This document shows positions 1 through 8,984 of a stretch of DNA of 64,000 nt, piece after piece (within the stretch, counting starts at the first letter, position 1; every line of letters begins with the position of its first letter). Both the position numbers and the translations under genes were made by a program. Where the stretch lies: contig OCMG01000003.1 of NCBI GenBank assembly GCA_900215285.1, positions 744,001 to 808,000 of the forward strand, read 5' to 3'. Origin of the DNA: Ensifer adhaerens. GTDB taxonomy: Bacteria > Pseudomonadota > Alphaproteobacteria > Rhizobiales > Rhizobiaceae. Under the pieces are notes generated by a model that worked only from the letters and a program-made list of their open reading frames with translations, did not search any database and had not been told where the DNA came from.

Positions 1-150
1 CCGGGGCAGGACACGCTGCCGACCTATCTGATGGGGGAATTGCGACGCAATCTCTCATCCGAAATCTACGCCATTTCCTCGCTTCTTCTTCTGCTCAGCG
101 TGCTGATCGTGGCGGGGTCATGGGTAGCGACACGCAAGAATGACCAATGA
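1..150 (+). CDS. ABC transporter inner-membrane permease, C-terminal fragment (spermidine/putrescine type)
   Basis: Only the last 49 codons are inside the window; the gene begins upstream. The tail contains one hydrophobic segment (about LLLLLSVLIVAGSWV) followed by a short basic cytoplasmic end, as in PotC-type permeases of polyamine importers. The next gene encodes a PotD/PotF-like binding protein, which supports the assignment. The fragment alone cannot specify the substrate. The stop codon lies 28 bases before the start of the binding-protein gene, so the two are probably co-transcribed. Confidence 0.7.
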   Translation, partial: PGQDTLPTYLMGELRRNLSSEIYAISSLLLLLSVLIVAGSWVATRKNDQ

Positions 151-178
151 CTCGCTAAAAAATCCAGAGGAGAACGAC

Positions 179-1213
179 ATGAATTACCTATCGCGCGTGG
201 CAACTGCCACCGCCATCCTGGTGGCAACGACCGTTCCGGTGCTCGCTGCCGGTCAACTCAATATCTACAATTTCGGCCTCTACACGCCGCCGGACCTGAT
301 CAAGAAATTCGAGAAGGCCTATGACGTGAAGGTCACGGTCACCGAATACGATTCAAACGAGACCGCGCTTGCCAAGATCCAGGCAGGCGGTTCCGGTTTC
401 GACATCATCGTTCCGTCTGCCTATATCGTTCCCGCCTACATCAAGGCCGGTCTGCTCATGAAGAGCGAACCGTCGCAGATGTCGAACTTCAAGAACGTCA
501 AGTCGGAATGGGTGGATGTTACCTGGGATCCGGGCCGGCACTACACCGTTCCTTACGTCTGGGGCACGACCGGTGTCATGGTCAACACCAAGATCTACAA
601 GGGCGACCTGAACACCGCTGCCATCATCTTCGATCCGCCGCCGGAACTGAAGGGCAAGATCAACGTGGTTCCATCCATGAACGAAGTCATCGACATGGCG
701 ATCAACTATGTTGGCGGCAAGGCCTGCACGACCGACAAGGCCGTTCTCAAGGCGGCGCACGACAAGCTGTTGGCCGCCAAGGCATCATGGGCGTCGATCG
801 ATTATCCGAGCTTCGAGAAGTTCATCAAGGAAGACCTCGATGCGTCGATCTTCTGGAACGGTGCCTCCATGCGCATCCGCGCAGAAAACCCCGGCTTCGC
901 CTTCGGTCTGCCGAAGACGGGCTATCCGCTGTGGCAGGATAACGTCGCCATTCTCGCCGACGCCAAGAATGTCGAAAACGCCAAGCTCTTCCTCAACTTC
1001 CTGATGGATCCGGAAAACGCCGGCCTCGTCTCGAACTACACGCGCTACGGCAATGCCATCACCGGTTCGGAAAAGTACATGGACCCCGACCTGCTGAAGG
1101 CCCCGGAACTCAAGATCCCGGATGACCTGAAGTCTGCCGCACATTTCCTGACGTCGTGCCCGCCCGACGTTCAGCAGCTCTATACGCGCATCTGGACCGA
1201 CCTGACCAAGTGA
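179..1213 (+). CDS. Periplasmic polyamine-type ABC transporter substrate-binding protein (PotD/PotF family)
   Basis: 344 residues. A signal peptide (basic MNYLSR, a hydrophobic stretch, then an ALAAG-like cleavage region near residue 23) sends it to the periplasm. The mature protein opens with LNIYNFGLYTPPDLIKKFE, the typical first strand of the spermidine/putrescine-binding fold, and continues with the IQAGGSGFDIIVPS segment of this family. Length fits PotD/PotF (about 340-370). I chose the ATG at 179 because GAGGAGAAC lies directly upstream; an in-frame ATG at 140 overlaps the permease stop and has no better site. It follows the permease in one operon and faces a glutamine-synthetase-like gene, a frequent partner of polyamine uptake. 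The ligand is inferred, not proven. Confidence 0.85.
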   Translation: MNYLSRVATATAILVATTVPVLAAGQLNIYNFGLYTPPDLIKKFEKAYDVKVTVTEYDSNETALAKIQAGGSGFDIIVPSAYIVPAYIKAGLLMKSEPSQMSNFKNVKSEWVDVTWDPGRHYTVPYVWGTTGVMVNTKIYKGDLNTAAIIFDPPPELKGKINVVPSMNEVIDMAINYVGGKACTTDKAVLKAAHDKLLAAKASWASIDYPSFEKFIKEDLDASIFWNGASMRIRAENPGFAFGLPKTGYPLWQDNVAILADAKNVENAKLFLNFLMDPENAGLVSNYTRYGNAITGSEKYMDPDLLKAPELKIPDDLKSAAHFLTSCPPDVQQLYTRIWTDLTK

Positions 1214-1232
1214 TGCGCCGAACACGAATTGC

Positions 1233-1270
1233 GGCAGCCAGACCTCCTGGCTGCCCTTGTAACGTTTTTT
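1233..1270 (+). terminator. Stem-loop terminator after the binding-protein gene
   Basis: GGCAGCCAG (1233-1241) and CTGGCTGCC (1247-1255) form a perfect 9-bp stem with a 5-base loop; a T run begins at 1264. It lies 20 bases after the stop codon of the plus-strand operon and before the end of the convergent minus-strand operon. Confidence 0.7.
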
Positions 1271-1346
1271 CTTCGGCGCAAAAGAAAAGCGCGTTCCCGG
1301 CAGTTCCCGGAAACGCTCTTTCACGTACTCTCACTCTTTTTGGGGA

Positions 1347-2753
1347 TCAGACCGTCTCGAGATAGAGCTGATAGTCGAGCGGAGACACGTAGGCCGCAAA
1401 GCGCGCGGCCTCCGCGCGTTTAATGGCAACGAACACACGGTGCATCGTTTCGCCGAGCACGTCCCTCAAGAACGCGGAGGTCTGCGCGGCCTCTATCGCA
1501 TCCGTCCAGTTGCGCGGCAGCGCTGGCGCATCGCCGGCTTCCAGACCGTTGCCTTCTGCGGCAGGTCCTGGATCGCGCTGGCTGTCCACGCCGCGCAGCA
1601 TGGCGGCAAGTGTCACCGCGGCCACCAAAAAGGGATTGGCATCGACGCCGGCAAGCCGCTGCTCCAGATGCCGCCCACCGGGTGAACCGGCAGGCACGCG
1701 GACGGCAACGCCCCGGTTGTTGATGCCCCAGTTCGGTGTGGACGGCGCATAGCTGCGGGCGGCAAAGCGCAGCCAGGAATTATGATGCGGCGCCATCACC
1801 AGCATGCTTTCCGAAACCGTGTCGAGCAGGCCGCCAATCGCTGCCAACAGGTCCGGCGACAGCTGGCCGTCACGATCGGCGAACAGATTGCGGCCATCCC
1901 GGTCGCAAAGGCTCGCATGCAGGTGCATGCCTGAACCGGAACGCTCGGCAAAGGGTTTGGCCATGAAGCAGGCCTGCATGCCATGGCGGCGTGACACCCC
2001 GCGCAGAAGGTGCTTCAGCGCGAGCAGGTTTTCCGCCGCCTGCATGACGTCGCCGTGGTGCAGCGTCAGTTCGAACTGACCGGGCGCATATTCCGAGATC
2101 AGCGTCTCGACGGGCAGGCCCTGCGCTTCCGCAGCCCGGTAAAGGTCGCGGCTGAAGGGCTCCAGACGGCCGAGTTCCTCGACGCAATAGACATTGGTTC
2201 CGTAGGGGCGCGTGCCGGAAAGCGGCATCCGCGCCGGCTGCGGCGCCCCGTCGGCGTGTTGCGCATCGATGAGGTAGAATTCCAGCTCAAAGGCCGCAAT
2301 CGCGCTGAGACCCCGCGCCGCAAGAGTGTCGATCTGCCGTTGCAGAACGTGACGGGGGTCCGCCCAGACGGGAGCGCCGTCCATCTCATGCAGCGAGACC
2401 CGGAACTGTCCACGCGGCGGGTCCGTCCAGAGAGACGGAGCAAGCGTGCCTGGGAGCGGCCAGCCACAACGATCGGCGTCGCCATCGGACCAGACGAGAC
2501 CCGTCTCGTCGACATCCTCGCCCGTCACGTCGAGACCCAGGATCGAGCCCGGCAGGTTGCGGCCGCTTTCCCATATTCCTTCGATCTCATGACGCCGGAC
2601 GATCTTGCCTCGCGCAATCCCGTTCGGATCGTACAGCATGAGATCGAAGGCCTCGATCTCGGGATGTGCGTCAAGAAAGTCCCGCAGCTCTGCCACGGAT
2701 GCTCGCAGGTCCGGAGCCTTGGGCCTTGCAGGCGCCTCAATCTTTCTCATCAT
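1347..2753 (-). CDS. Glutamine synthetase family protein (gamma-glutamylpolyamine synthetase-like)
   Basis: 468 residues. Members of this group (PuuA-like) use ATP to join glutamate to an amine, the first step of gamma-glutamylated polyamine breakdown; true nitrogen-assimilating GlnA enzymes look different at the N terminus. Visible signatures: AFELEFYLID (metal-binding Glu pair), EYAPGQFELTLHH, GSGMHLHASL, NRGVAVRVP and LEQRLAGVDANP, the last three lining the ATP and glutamate sites. The start overlaps the stop of the upstream aminotransferase by 3 bases (ATGA type), so translation is probably coupled. It is the last gene of the minus-strand GntR-aminotransferase operon and converges on the polyamine-binding protein gene. 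The amine substrate cannot be read from the sequence. Confidence 0.85.
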   Translation of the reverse strand: MMRKIEAPARPKAPDLRASVAELRDFLDAHPEIEAFDLMLYDPNGIARGKIVRRHEIEGIWESGRNLPGSILGLDVTGEDVDETGLVWSDGDADRCGWPLPGTLAPSLWTDPPRGQFRVSLHEMDGAPVWADPRHVLQRQIDTLAARGLSAIAAFELEFYLIDAQHADGAPQPARMPLSGTRPYGTNVYCVEELGRLEPFSRDLYRAAEAQGLPVETLISEYAPGQFELTLHHGDVMQAAENLLALKHLLRGVSRRHGMQACFMAKPFAERSGSGMHLHASLCDRDGRNLFADRDGQLSPDLLAAIGGLLDTVSESMLVMAPHHNSWLRFAARSYAPSTPNWGINNRGVAVRVPAGSPGGRHLEQRLAGVDANPFLVAAVTLAAMLRGVDSQRDPGPAAEGNGLEAGDAPALPRNWTDAIEAAQTSAFLRDVLGETMHRVFVAIKRAEAARFAAYVSPLDYQLYLETV

Positions 2754-4147
2754 ACGCTCTCCAGCGGCAAAAGGTTCAAGACCTCGCCGAGTGCGGCAAG
2801 GAAGGCGGCGATGTCTTCATGGGTCGTGTCCGGCCCGACGAGCATCATGTTGTGGAACGGTGTGAGCAGGAAGCCGCGGTTGAGGAGCCCGACATGCAGG
2901 ACGCTTTCAAGCGTCGTGTCGGTTGCTGCGCGTGCTTCGGCGGCATTTCTGACGCGGGTGGGGCTGAAGACGACTTCAACCCGCGCGCCCACGCGCGCCG
3001 TATGCCACAGAAGCCCGTGCTGGGCGATGAGGGCTTCAATACCCGCTTCCAGCTTCTCGGCGCCCGACAGCATCCTGTCGTAGTTTTCCGGGGTCATCAG
3101 CTCTTCGAGCGTGGCGCGCATGCAGGCCAGCTGCAAGGCATTGCCGGCGAGCGTCGTTCCGATACCCGAATGGCCATGCTCGGATTCGGGACGCGCGGCG
3201 AAAAGGCGGTCAGCGACCGTCTGGGTCATGCCCCACACGGCGGCGGGGACGCCGCCAGCCACCGGTTTGCCGAGGACGAAAAGGTCGGGCTCCAGATTAT
3301 GCACGCGGGCATAGCCGCCGGGGCCGGTGGAAATCGTGTGTGTCTCATCCAGCAGCAGAAGCGTCCCGACCTTGCGGGTCGCTTCCCGCAGGAATTCCCA
3401 GAAGCCGGTTTCGGGAAGGATCATGCCACAATTCGTCATCACCGGTTCGGCGATCACGCAGGCAATGTCCTGCTTCGACAATTCAGCCTCCAGGGCTGAC
3501 CTGTCGTTGAAGGGGATCATCACCGTCGTCAGACTCGGATCCTGCACCTGGCCAAGAAGGCTGCGTCGCGCCACCGTCTTTCCATCGACAAGGTCGACCA
3601 GCGTATCCTCGGCGGTGCCGTGGTAGCAGCCATCGAAAACCAGGATTCGCTTACGGCCGGCCGCGGTGCGGGCGGCGCGCAGGGCAAAGCGATTGGCGTC
3701 GCTTGCGGTGACGGCCACTTGCCAGCAAGGCAGGCCGAAACGCTCCTGCAGAAGCTCTCCCACCCGATCGGCTTCGGCCGACGGCAGCATGTAGGTCAAT
3801 CCGCGGCTTTCCTGCCTGCGCATTGCCTGCATTACGGGTGCCGGCGCATGACCGAACATGGCACCGGTGTCACCGAGGCAGAAATCGACGACTTCGTTGC
3901 CGTCGATGTCGCGGAGCCGATTGCCGTGCGCGGTGTCGATGATCATCGGGAAGGGCTGAGGCCAGTCGCGCATCCAGTGCATCGGCACGCCTCCTGCAAA
4001 TCCGCCCTTGGAATTGCGAGAGGCGCGCGCCGACGCAAGCGGGCGACGCTCGCCGTACCTTTCGTTTTCGGCGGCCAGGAGGCGTTCGAGCGCGGGCCGC
4101 GCAATCAGCCTGTCCGAAGCCAGGCCGGATGGAACTGACGATGACAT
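2750..4147 (-). CDS. PLP-dependent class-III aminotransferase (glutamate-1-semialdehyde aminomutase-like)
   Basis: 465 residues from the chosen ATG, which has AAAGGGGAG 8 bases upstream; an in-frame start 51 bases further out would overlap the GntR gene. Class-III fold markers: GDTGAMFGHAPAPV near residue 90, DGCYHGTAEDTL, the LLLLDETHT strand carrying the PLP Asp, and LVLGKPVAGGVPAAVWG with the Schiff-base Lys. The family moves amino groups of omega-amino acids and amines or isomerises glutamate semialdehyde. A haem-pathway HemL role is unlikely, because the gene lies between a regulator and a PuuA-like ligase in a polyamine-type locus. I infer an aminotransferase acting on a polyamine-derived or other omega-amino compound. 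Confidence 0.8.
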   Translation of the reverse strand: MSSSVPSGLASDRLIARPALERLLAAENERYGERRPLASARASRNSKGGFAGGVPMHWMRDWPQPFPMIIDTAHGNRLRDIDGNEVVDFCLGDTGAMFGHAPAPVMQAMRRQESRGLTYMLPSAEADRVGELLQERFGLPCWQVAVTASDANRFALRAARTAAGRKRILVFDGCYHGTAEDTLVDLVDGKTVARRSLLGQVQDPSLTTVMIPFNDRSALEAELSKQDIACVIAEPVMTNCGMILPETGFWEFLREATRKVGTLLLLDETHTISTGPGGYARVHNLEPDLFVLGKPVAGGVPAAVWGMTQTVADRLFAARPESEHGHSGIGTTLAGNALQLACMRATLEELMTPENYDRMLSGAEKLEAGIEALIAQHGLLWHTARVGARVEVVFSPTRVRNAAEARAATDTTLESVLHVGLLNRGFLLTPFHNMMLVGPDTTHEDIAAFLAALGEVLNLLPLESV

Positions 4148-4182
4148 GGATAGTCTCCCCTTTGACATGACGCAGGCGTCGG

Positions 4183-4965
4183 TCAGCCCGCGCCGCATTG
4201 ATCTGGTTCGGGTCCTGGCCGGGTGCCTGACGGCTGGCTGTCGGCCAAAGGCTTGAAGATGGATGTTCCGAGCAGGTCCATGCCGTCGAGAATGTCTGCC
4301 TCGATCGCCAGCTTCAGCCGGGTGACGTCACGCCGCTCGATAGCCGCGATGGCCATCGCGTGCTTGTCCGTCAGTCGGACGGTCCCGACCATTCCATAGA
4401 CCTGGCGCATGAACGGGCCGAACTGCATCCAGACGCTTTCCAGTAGGCGCGTGAGAACCTCGGAGGGGCCGGCACGATAGATCTCGAAATGGAAGGCATA
4501 GTTTGCCGCCATGTACAGTTCGGCGTCGCCACTCTGGTAGCTCGCATTGATCCGCTCGTCGTGGGCGCGAATGCGGGAGAGGGCGGTGTCGTCAATCGTG
4601 TGGAGCGCTCGCATGGCGCAGGTCGGCTCGATCAAGAGGCGGGCCTGCATGAGCTGGTCGAAGCGGTCAATCGTCATTTCCGGAATGGAAACGCGGCGGT
4701 TGTCGTGGACCGTCAGCGCGTTTTCCGCCGACAGGCGAGCAATCGCAGCGCGCATCGGCATGACCCCGACACCCAGATCCTCGGCCATCGCGCGCAGGCT
4801 GATGCCCTTGCCGGGCGGTAGCTTGCCGACAATGAGAGCGTGGCGCAGCGTCTGATAGGCGCGCTCCTGGAGCGTCGGATCCGTTGAAACGTGATCCGAA
4901 GCAAGGCCGCTGCGGGCGGTCAATTCGGCGATCGTCGGCATTCGGTTTGCGGAACTTTCGTCCAA
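4183..4965 (-). CDS. GntR family transcriptional regulator, FadR/FCD subfamily
   Basis: 260 residues. A winged helix-turn-helix occupies about residues 30-100 (QERAYQTLRHALIVGKLPPG, then MRAAIARLSAE), followed by an all-helical FCD ligand domain with the expected acidic/His positions (FHFEIYRA). Such proteins usually repress the operon they head and are released by a small carboxylate or amine. It is first in the operon with the aminotransferase and the glutamine-synthetase-like gene; its stop lies 35 bases before the aminotransferase start. A perfect TGTGATCACA palindrome 47 bases upstream of its start is a plausible operator. Confidence 0.88.
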   Translation of the reverse strand: MDESSANRMPTIAELTARSGLASDHVSTDPTLQERAYQTLRHALIVGKLPPGKGISLRAMAEDLGVGVMPMRAAIARLSAENALTVHDNRRVSIPEMTIDRFDQLMQARLLIEPTCAMRALHTIDDTALSRIRAHDERINASYQSGDAELYMAANYAFHFEIYRAGPSEVLTRLLESVWMQFGPFMRQVYGMVGTVRLTDKHAMAIAAIERRDVTRLKLAIEADILDGMDLLGTSIFKPLADSQPSGTRPGPEPDQCGAG

Positions 4966-5011
4966 TTTGGTCGTCCCCCTCCGTGCTGCGAGCTGCCCTG
5001 TGGCTTCATAA

Positions 5012-5021
5012 TGTGATCACA
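5012..5021. promoter_or_regulatory. Candidate GntR/FCD operator, proximal copy
   Basis: TGTGATCACA is a perfect 10-bp palindrome 47 bases upstream of the GntR start, a position suited to repression. FCD-type GntR proteins bind short palindromes of this kind. Binding itself is inferred. Confidence 0.5.
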
Positions 5022-5204
5022 ATTATTCCGATGTTCTTGAGTTTGCAAGAGGCGGATCTGCCTTTGATCAAAATTTCCGTGTGAGCTCGCTCCCGAGAAA
5101 ATGAGAATTTCAGCGGAATTGCGTATTTTGCGGAGTCCGATGGCGCTTCCCTCCAGTCAATGGTCGCGATCCGGAACGAATGCGGATGAAAGTTTGGGCC
5201 TTTT

Positions 5205-5214
5205 TGTGATCACG
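5205..5214. promoter_or_regulatory. Candidate GntR/FCD operator, distal copy
   Basis: TGTGATCACG shares the GTGATCAC core with the proximal copy 193 bases away. Two copies in one intergenic region are unlikely by chance and could allow DNA looping by the dimeric regulator. Confidence 0.4.
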
Positions 5215-5335
5215 ATTTCGAGGGGCGTCACGGTTCTGGCTTGCGTCCTGGAAGCTGAAGTGGAGTTTCCTTCGTCCGCCAGCCCCGAAAGACGCAGCAA
5301 AGCCAGCAGGAGGCGCCGGTGGCCGCGTCTTTTGA

Positions 5336-7114
5336 TCAGACCAGGCGGTGACGCTTCAGGCGGTATTCGAGACTGGCACGTGTGACGCCGAGCGCGCGCG
5401 CTGCGGCAGAGATGTTGCCGCCAGCCTTCTGAAGCGCTTCCGTGTAAAGTGAAAGCTCCATGGCTTTCAGCTCCTGTGGGCTTCGGATGGTCGCCGAAAA
5501 TGCAGAGGGCGCGGGCATGGAGCCATCCGTGGTTTCAGCCTGGACCCGCCCTTCATCCGTTAGATGCATGCCCAGGGTCGGGGAATGCTCGAAGCCCGTG
5601 AACAGATGCTGGATGTCGATCTGGCCGCCTTCGTCCGCGCAAATGACGCCGCGTTCGACGAGGTTCTGCAGCTCGCGGATGTTTCCCGGAAAATGATAGG
5701 CGAGAAGAGCGTCGATCGCTCGCCGCGTGAAGCCGGTGACGTCTCGGCGATGACGTGCGCAGAAAAGCCGCAGGAAATGTTCAGTCAAGAGCGGAATGTC
5801 ATCGCGCCGCTCGCGCAAGGGTGGAATGACGATCGGGAAGACGCAGAGCCGGAAATAGAGGTCCTGCCGGAACCGCCCGGCGCGGACCTCGCTGGCCAGA
5901 TCCACATTGGATGCTGCCACCACGCGGACATCCACCGGGATCGTCCGCGATCCGCTCACTCGTTCAATCTCGCGCTCCTGCACCGCGCGCAGCACCTTGC
6001 CCTGCGCGGAGTAGGTGAGCGAGGCGATCTCGTCGAGAAACAGCGTGCCGCCGGAAGCGCGCTCGAAGTAGCCAGCGCGCGAGGCGGCGGCACCTGTGAA
6101 CGCCCCCTTTTCGACGCCGAAAAGTTCGGACTCGACAAGGTTGTCCGGGATCGCCGCGCAATTGATTGGCACGAAGGGACCGCCGGCGCGCGGGCTCATC
6201 AGGTGAAGCTGGTTGGAGAACAGCTCCTTGCCTACGCCGGACTCGCCGATGAACAGCACGGTCGCATCCGTATCCGCCACCCGCTCCAGCATGTGGCGGG
6301 TGCGCAGGAGCGCCGCCGACACGCCGACGACGCCCCCCTGAGATGCTCCGGCGGCTTTTGCAGTGGGCTCGGTCTCGGTCGATGGCGGCTTCGGCCGCGC
6401 GCTCCGGCGCTGTGGGGCCTTCCACTCCAGCCCCAGATACTCACGCTCCGGCGCATCCGCACCCCAGGCCTCGGCATTCTGGCCGATGACGGTGCAGTGA
6501 TCGGCCCCCATCCCAGCGCAGGCGACTTCGCGGAAAATGATCGGGCGGCCGAACAGGAAACTTGAATAGCCGGACGGATAGCCCGTCTGCATCCAGCAGA
6601 CCGGCTCGGCCGCAAGACCGTAGGCCGCAATATGCTCACCCGCCTCGGAAGAATCGTGCCAGTCGAATTCGCCGAAATAGGTGCCCTTCTCCAGGTCATA
6701 TTCAAAATGCTTGGTCGTCACCTTCACGAAGCCTTCGAGCGTGTGTACGCGGGGACCGGCGGCGAGCGCATGGGTCAGGTCCTTGGTCGGAAAGCGCGTC
6801 TGGATCAGCTCTGCATCGCGCACGCCCTGCATGTAGCCAACGCGCATGAACAGCGCCTTGGCACTCTCGAAGCCGAAGGCGTCGATGATCTCCTGTCTCA
6901 GCCGCCCGAGCACTTTCGACTGCATGAGCACGACGCGCTGGTCGTTCAGCCAGATACGCCCGTCGCCGAGCGAAAAATGGATGGCTTCGGTGAGTTCCTT
7001 CAGCGTCGGGGCCGCCCCATCGGCGAGTTCGCGATAGGCCCCACGGGCACGCAGGGTTTCCAAACCCTTAGAGGCTTCCGCAAGCGAAATCAGGCCAGGC
7101 TGCTGCCGTTTCAT
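5336..7114 (-). CDS. Sigma-54-dependent activator of the XylR/DmpR family
   Basis: 592 residues. It has an N-terminal XylR_N aromatic-sensing domain (about 15-120), a V4R domain (about 135-205, with the [14 protein letters not shown] and GADHCTVIG signatures), a linker, and a AAA+ domain (about 260-490) with Walker A GESGVGKE, the sigma-54-contacting loop GAFTGA and GTLFLDEI. A Fis-type HTH ends the protein ([19 protein letters not shown]). Family members bind a monoaromatic effector directly in the N-terminal domain and then activate sigma-54 RNA polymerase from upstream sites. The ATG has GGAGGCGA upstream. It is divergent from benzaldehyde/aryl-alcohol dehydrogenase genes preceded by a sigma-54 promoter, so those are its likely targets. 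The effector is probably an aromatic alcohol or aldehyde, by inference from context. Confidence 0.92.
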   Translation of the reverse strand: MKRQQPGLISLAEASKGLETLRARGAYRELADGAAPTLKELTEAIHFSLGDGRIWLNDQRVVLMQSKVLGRLRQEIIDAFGFESAKALFMRVGYMQGVRDAELIQTRFPTKDLTHALAAGPRVHTLEGFVKVTTKHFEYDLEKGTYFGEFDWHDSSEAGEHIAAYGLAAEPVCWMQTGYPSGYSSFLFGRPIIFREVACAGMGADHCTVIGQNAEAWGADAPEREYLGLEWKAPQRRSARPKPPSTETEPTAKAAGASQGGVVGVSAALLRTRHMLERVADTDATVLFIGESGVGKELFSNQLHLMSPRAGGPFVPINCAAIPDNLVESELFGVEKGAFTGAAASRAGYFERASGGTLFLDEIASLTYSAQGKVLRAVQEREIERVSGSRTIPVDVRVVAASNVDLASEVRAGRFRQDLYFRLCVFPIVIPPLRERRDDIPLLTEHFLRLFCARHRRDVTGFTRRAIDALLAYHFPGNIRELQNLVERGVICADEGGQIDIQHLFTGFEHSPTLGMHLTDEGRVQAETTDGSMPAPSAFSATIRSPQELKAMELSLYTEALQKAGGNISAAARALGVTRASLEYRLKRHRLV

Positions 7115-7130
7115 GTCTTCGCCTCCAACG

Positions 7131-7166
7131 AATTCATTATTTGATGAATTGTTTTACATTATAATG
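7131..7166. promoter_or_regulatory. Candidate upstream activating sequences for the sigma-54 activator
   Basis: AATTCAT (7131-7137) and ATGAATT (7144-7150) form a perfect inverted repeat with a 6-base spacer, followed by the 10-bp palindrome CATTATAATG (7157-7166). They lie about 100-140 bases upstream of the -24 element at 7268, the usual enhancer distance, and just upstream of the activator's own start, so autoregulation is possible. Confidence 0.55.
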
Positions 7167-7267
7167 AATTTAATGAAAGGCAAGCTTATCCCGGTATTCG
7201 AACAGGGCACATTACGGAATTGAGATTTTTCAAGTGCTTGCCGCGTAGACCCTCTCTTCAAACGAAC

Positions 7268-7284
7268 TTGGCACGCTCTTTGCT
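7268..7284 (+). promoter_or_regulatory. Sigma-54 (-24/-12) promoter of the aryl-alcohol operon
   Basis: TTGGCACGCTCTTTGCT matches the consensus TGGCAC-N5-TTGCW, with the GG (7270-7271) and GC (7282-7283) dinucleotides exactly 12 bases apart. Transcription would begin near 7295, leaving about 150 bases of leader. The rest of the 7115-7442 gap holds the activator sites; no gene is visible. Confidence 0.85.
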
Positions 7285-7442
7285 GCTTCGTTTTCACCGC
7301 TTGAGGAGGCGGCAAAGGGAGGGCTGATCGCCCGCATATCGTCGGACATCAAACGCTCAAGCAGCTGAAAAAACAGCGTTTTGAGCAACGGCGAAGCTTT
7401 GCCCCTCCTTCTGCCTGAAGAGCAACATGGAGGAGAAAACAG

Positions 7443-8915
7443 ATGAACATCCACAATCAGAATTTCCTGGATGCCGAACGCTGGCAGGGCCTCGCCTTCT
7501 TCGCTGACTGGCAGAAGACGAGCGCTGGCGTCGCGGAAGTCCGCGATCCGGCGACCGGCGCGTTGATCGCTTCCGTCGGCATCGGCGGCCCGGCCGATAT
7601 CGCCCGCGCCGCAGCCGAAGCGAAGGCTGCGCAGAAGGCCTGGGCTAAGACCACCGGCGTCGAGCGCGCCAAAATCCTCAACAAGGCCGCCGATCTGCTG
7701 GAAGAAAATGGCGCTGAGTTGATCCCTTGGATCATGCGCGAAAGCGGCTCGATCTACCCCAAGGCCGGCATCGAGATCGAGCATGGCGCGCTCTTCATCC
7801 GCCATGCCGCAACGCTTGCCACCCAGCCGACCGGCCTCATGCTGCCGACCATGGACAACCGCGTGAATTATGCCAAGCGCGTGCCGCATGGCGTCGTCGG
7901 CGTGATCTCGCCCTTCAATTTCCCGCTGGTCCTTTCCGTCCGCTCGATTGCCGCAGCGCTGGCCTTCGGCAACACAGTCGTTCACAAGCCCGACCCGCGC
8001 ACTCCGATTTCCGGCGGCATCATCATTGCCCGCATTTTCGAGGAAGCCGGCCTACCGAAGGGCGTGCTGCAGGTGGTGCCGGGCGGCGCGGATGCCGGCG
8101 AAGCCATGTGCAAGGATCCCAACATTGCAATGATCTCGTTTACCGGTTCCGCCAATGGCGGCTCCAAGGTCGCGGAAGTGGCCGGAAAGCATTTCAAGAA
8201 GGTGCAGCTGGAACTCGGCGGCAAGAATTCGCTGATCGTTCTCGACGATGCCGATCTCGACATCGCCGCCTCCAACTCCGCCTGGGGCGCCTTCCTGCAT
8301 CAGGGCCAGATCTGCATGGCCACGGGCCTCATCCTCGCGCAGGAGCCGATTGCCGAAGCGCTGACCGAAAAGCTCGTCGCCAAGGCCCAGCACCTGCCTG
8401 CCGGCGATCCGTCCACCAACCAGGTCGCGCTCGGGCCGATCATCTCCGATGGCCAGGTCGCCAATATCCAGCGCCTCGTCGACGATGCCGTTGCCAAGGG
8501 CGCGAGGCTGCTTGCCGGCGGCACGCATGACGGCCGCTTCTATGCCGCAACGGTTCTCGCCGGCGTCACGCCCGACATGCTCGCCTTCCACGAAGAAGTC
8601 TTCGGCCCCGTCGCCTGCATCGCGACCTTCAAGACCGAGGAAGAGGCAATCGAGCTGACCAACAACAGCGAATACGGCCTCGCCGCCGGCGTCATCTCCG
8701 GCAATGCGGCCCGCGCCATGCGCATCGCCGACGAACTGGATGTCGGCATGGTTCATATCAACGACCAGACGGTCAATGGCGGCCCCTTCGCGCCCTTCGG
8801 CGGCCCGCGCAAGTCCGGCAACGGCACGCGGATCGGCGGCCCCGCCGACATCGAGGAATTCACCACCTGGAAGTGGATCTCGGTGAAGGACGCCGCCACA
8901 CCCTATCCGTTCTGA
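7443..8915 (+). CDS. xylC: NAD(P)-dependent benzaldehyde dehydrogenase (XylC-like)
   Basis: 490 residues, full length for the aldehyde dehydrogenase superfamily. Visible elements: the SPFNFPLVLSVRSIA cofactor-binding segment near 155, the FTGSANGGSKVAE turn, the ELGGKNSLIVLDDAD strand carrying the general-base Glu, the catalytic Cys in HQGQICMATG, and the EVFGPVACI motif. The N terminus and the HQGQICM context resemble benzaldehyde dehydrogenases, which oxidise benzaldehyde to benzoate. The start has GGAGGAAAACAG upstream. The gene is first after the sigma-54 promoter and precedes an aryl-alcohol dehydrogenase, giving the two-step sequence benzyl alcohol to benzaldehyde to benzoate. No ring hydroxylase is nearby, so the true substrate may be a substituted benzaldehyde. 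Confidence 0.85.
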   Translation: MNIHNQNFLDAERWQGLAFFADWQKTSAGVAEVRDPATGALIASVGIGGPADIARAAAEAKAAQKAWAKTTGVERAKILNKAADLLEENGAELIPWIMRESGSIYPKAGIEIEHGALFIRHAATLATQPTGLMLPTMDNRVNYAKRVPHGVVGVISPFNFPLVLSVRSIAAALAFGNTVVHKPDPRTPISGGIIIARIFEEAGLPKGVLQVVPGGADAGEAMCKDPNIAMISFTGSANGGSKVAEVAGKHFKKVQLELGGKNSLIVLDDADLDIAASNSAWGAFLHQGQICMATGLILAQEPIAEALTEKLVAKAQHLPAGDPSTNQVALGPIISDGQVANIQRLVDDAVAKGARLLAGGTHDGRFYAATVLAGVTPDMLAFHEEVFGPVACIATFKTEEEAIELTNNSEYGLAAGVISGNAARAMRIADELDVGMVHINDQTVNGGPFAPFGGPRKSGNGTRIGGPADIEEFTTWKWISVKDAATPYPF

Positions 8916-8932
8916 CGTCTCTCAAGGCGTAA

Positions 8933-8956
8933 ACGGGCGCGGTTCGCCGCGCCCGT
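8933..8956 (+). terminator. Intercistronic stem-loop with TTCG tetraloop
   Basis: ACGGGCGCGG (8933-8942) and CCGCGCCCGT (8947-8956) form a perfect 10-bp stem closed by TTCG. There is no T run and the next gene has its own ribosome site 15 bases on, so it is more likely an mRNA-stabilising or attenuating hairpin than a full terminator. Confidence 0.65.
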
Positions 8957-8984
8957 CATGCCCATACAATCCGGAGGAAATCCC

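Larger units (their letters stand above)
4966..5335. other. 370-base intergenic region upstream of the GntR operon
   Basis: No convincing gene. It holds the promoter region of the minus-strand GntR operon and two copies of a GTGATCAC palindrome, at 5012-5021 and 5205-5214. A 94-codon open frame at 5101-5385 has no recognisable product and runs into the sigma-54 regulator gene on the other strand; I treat it as chance. Confidence 0.6.
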
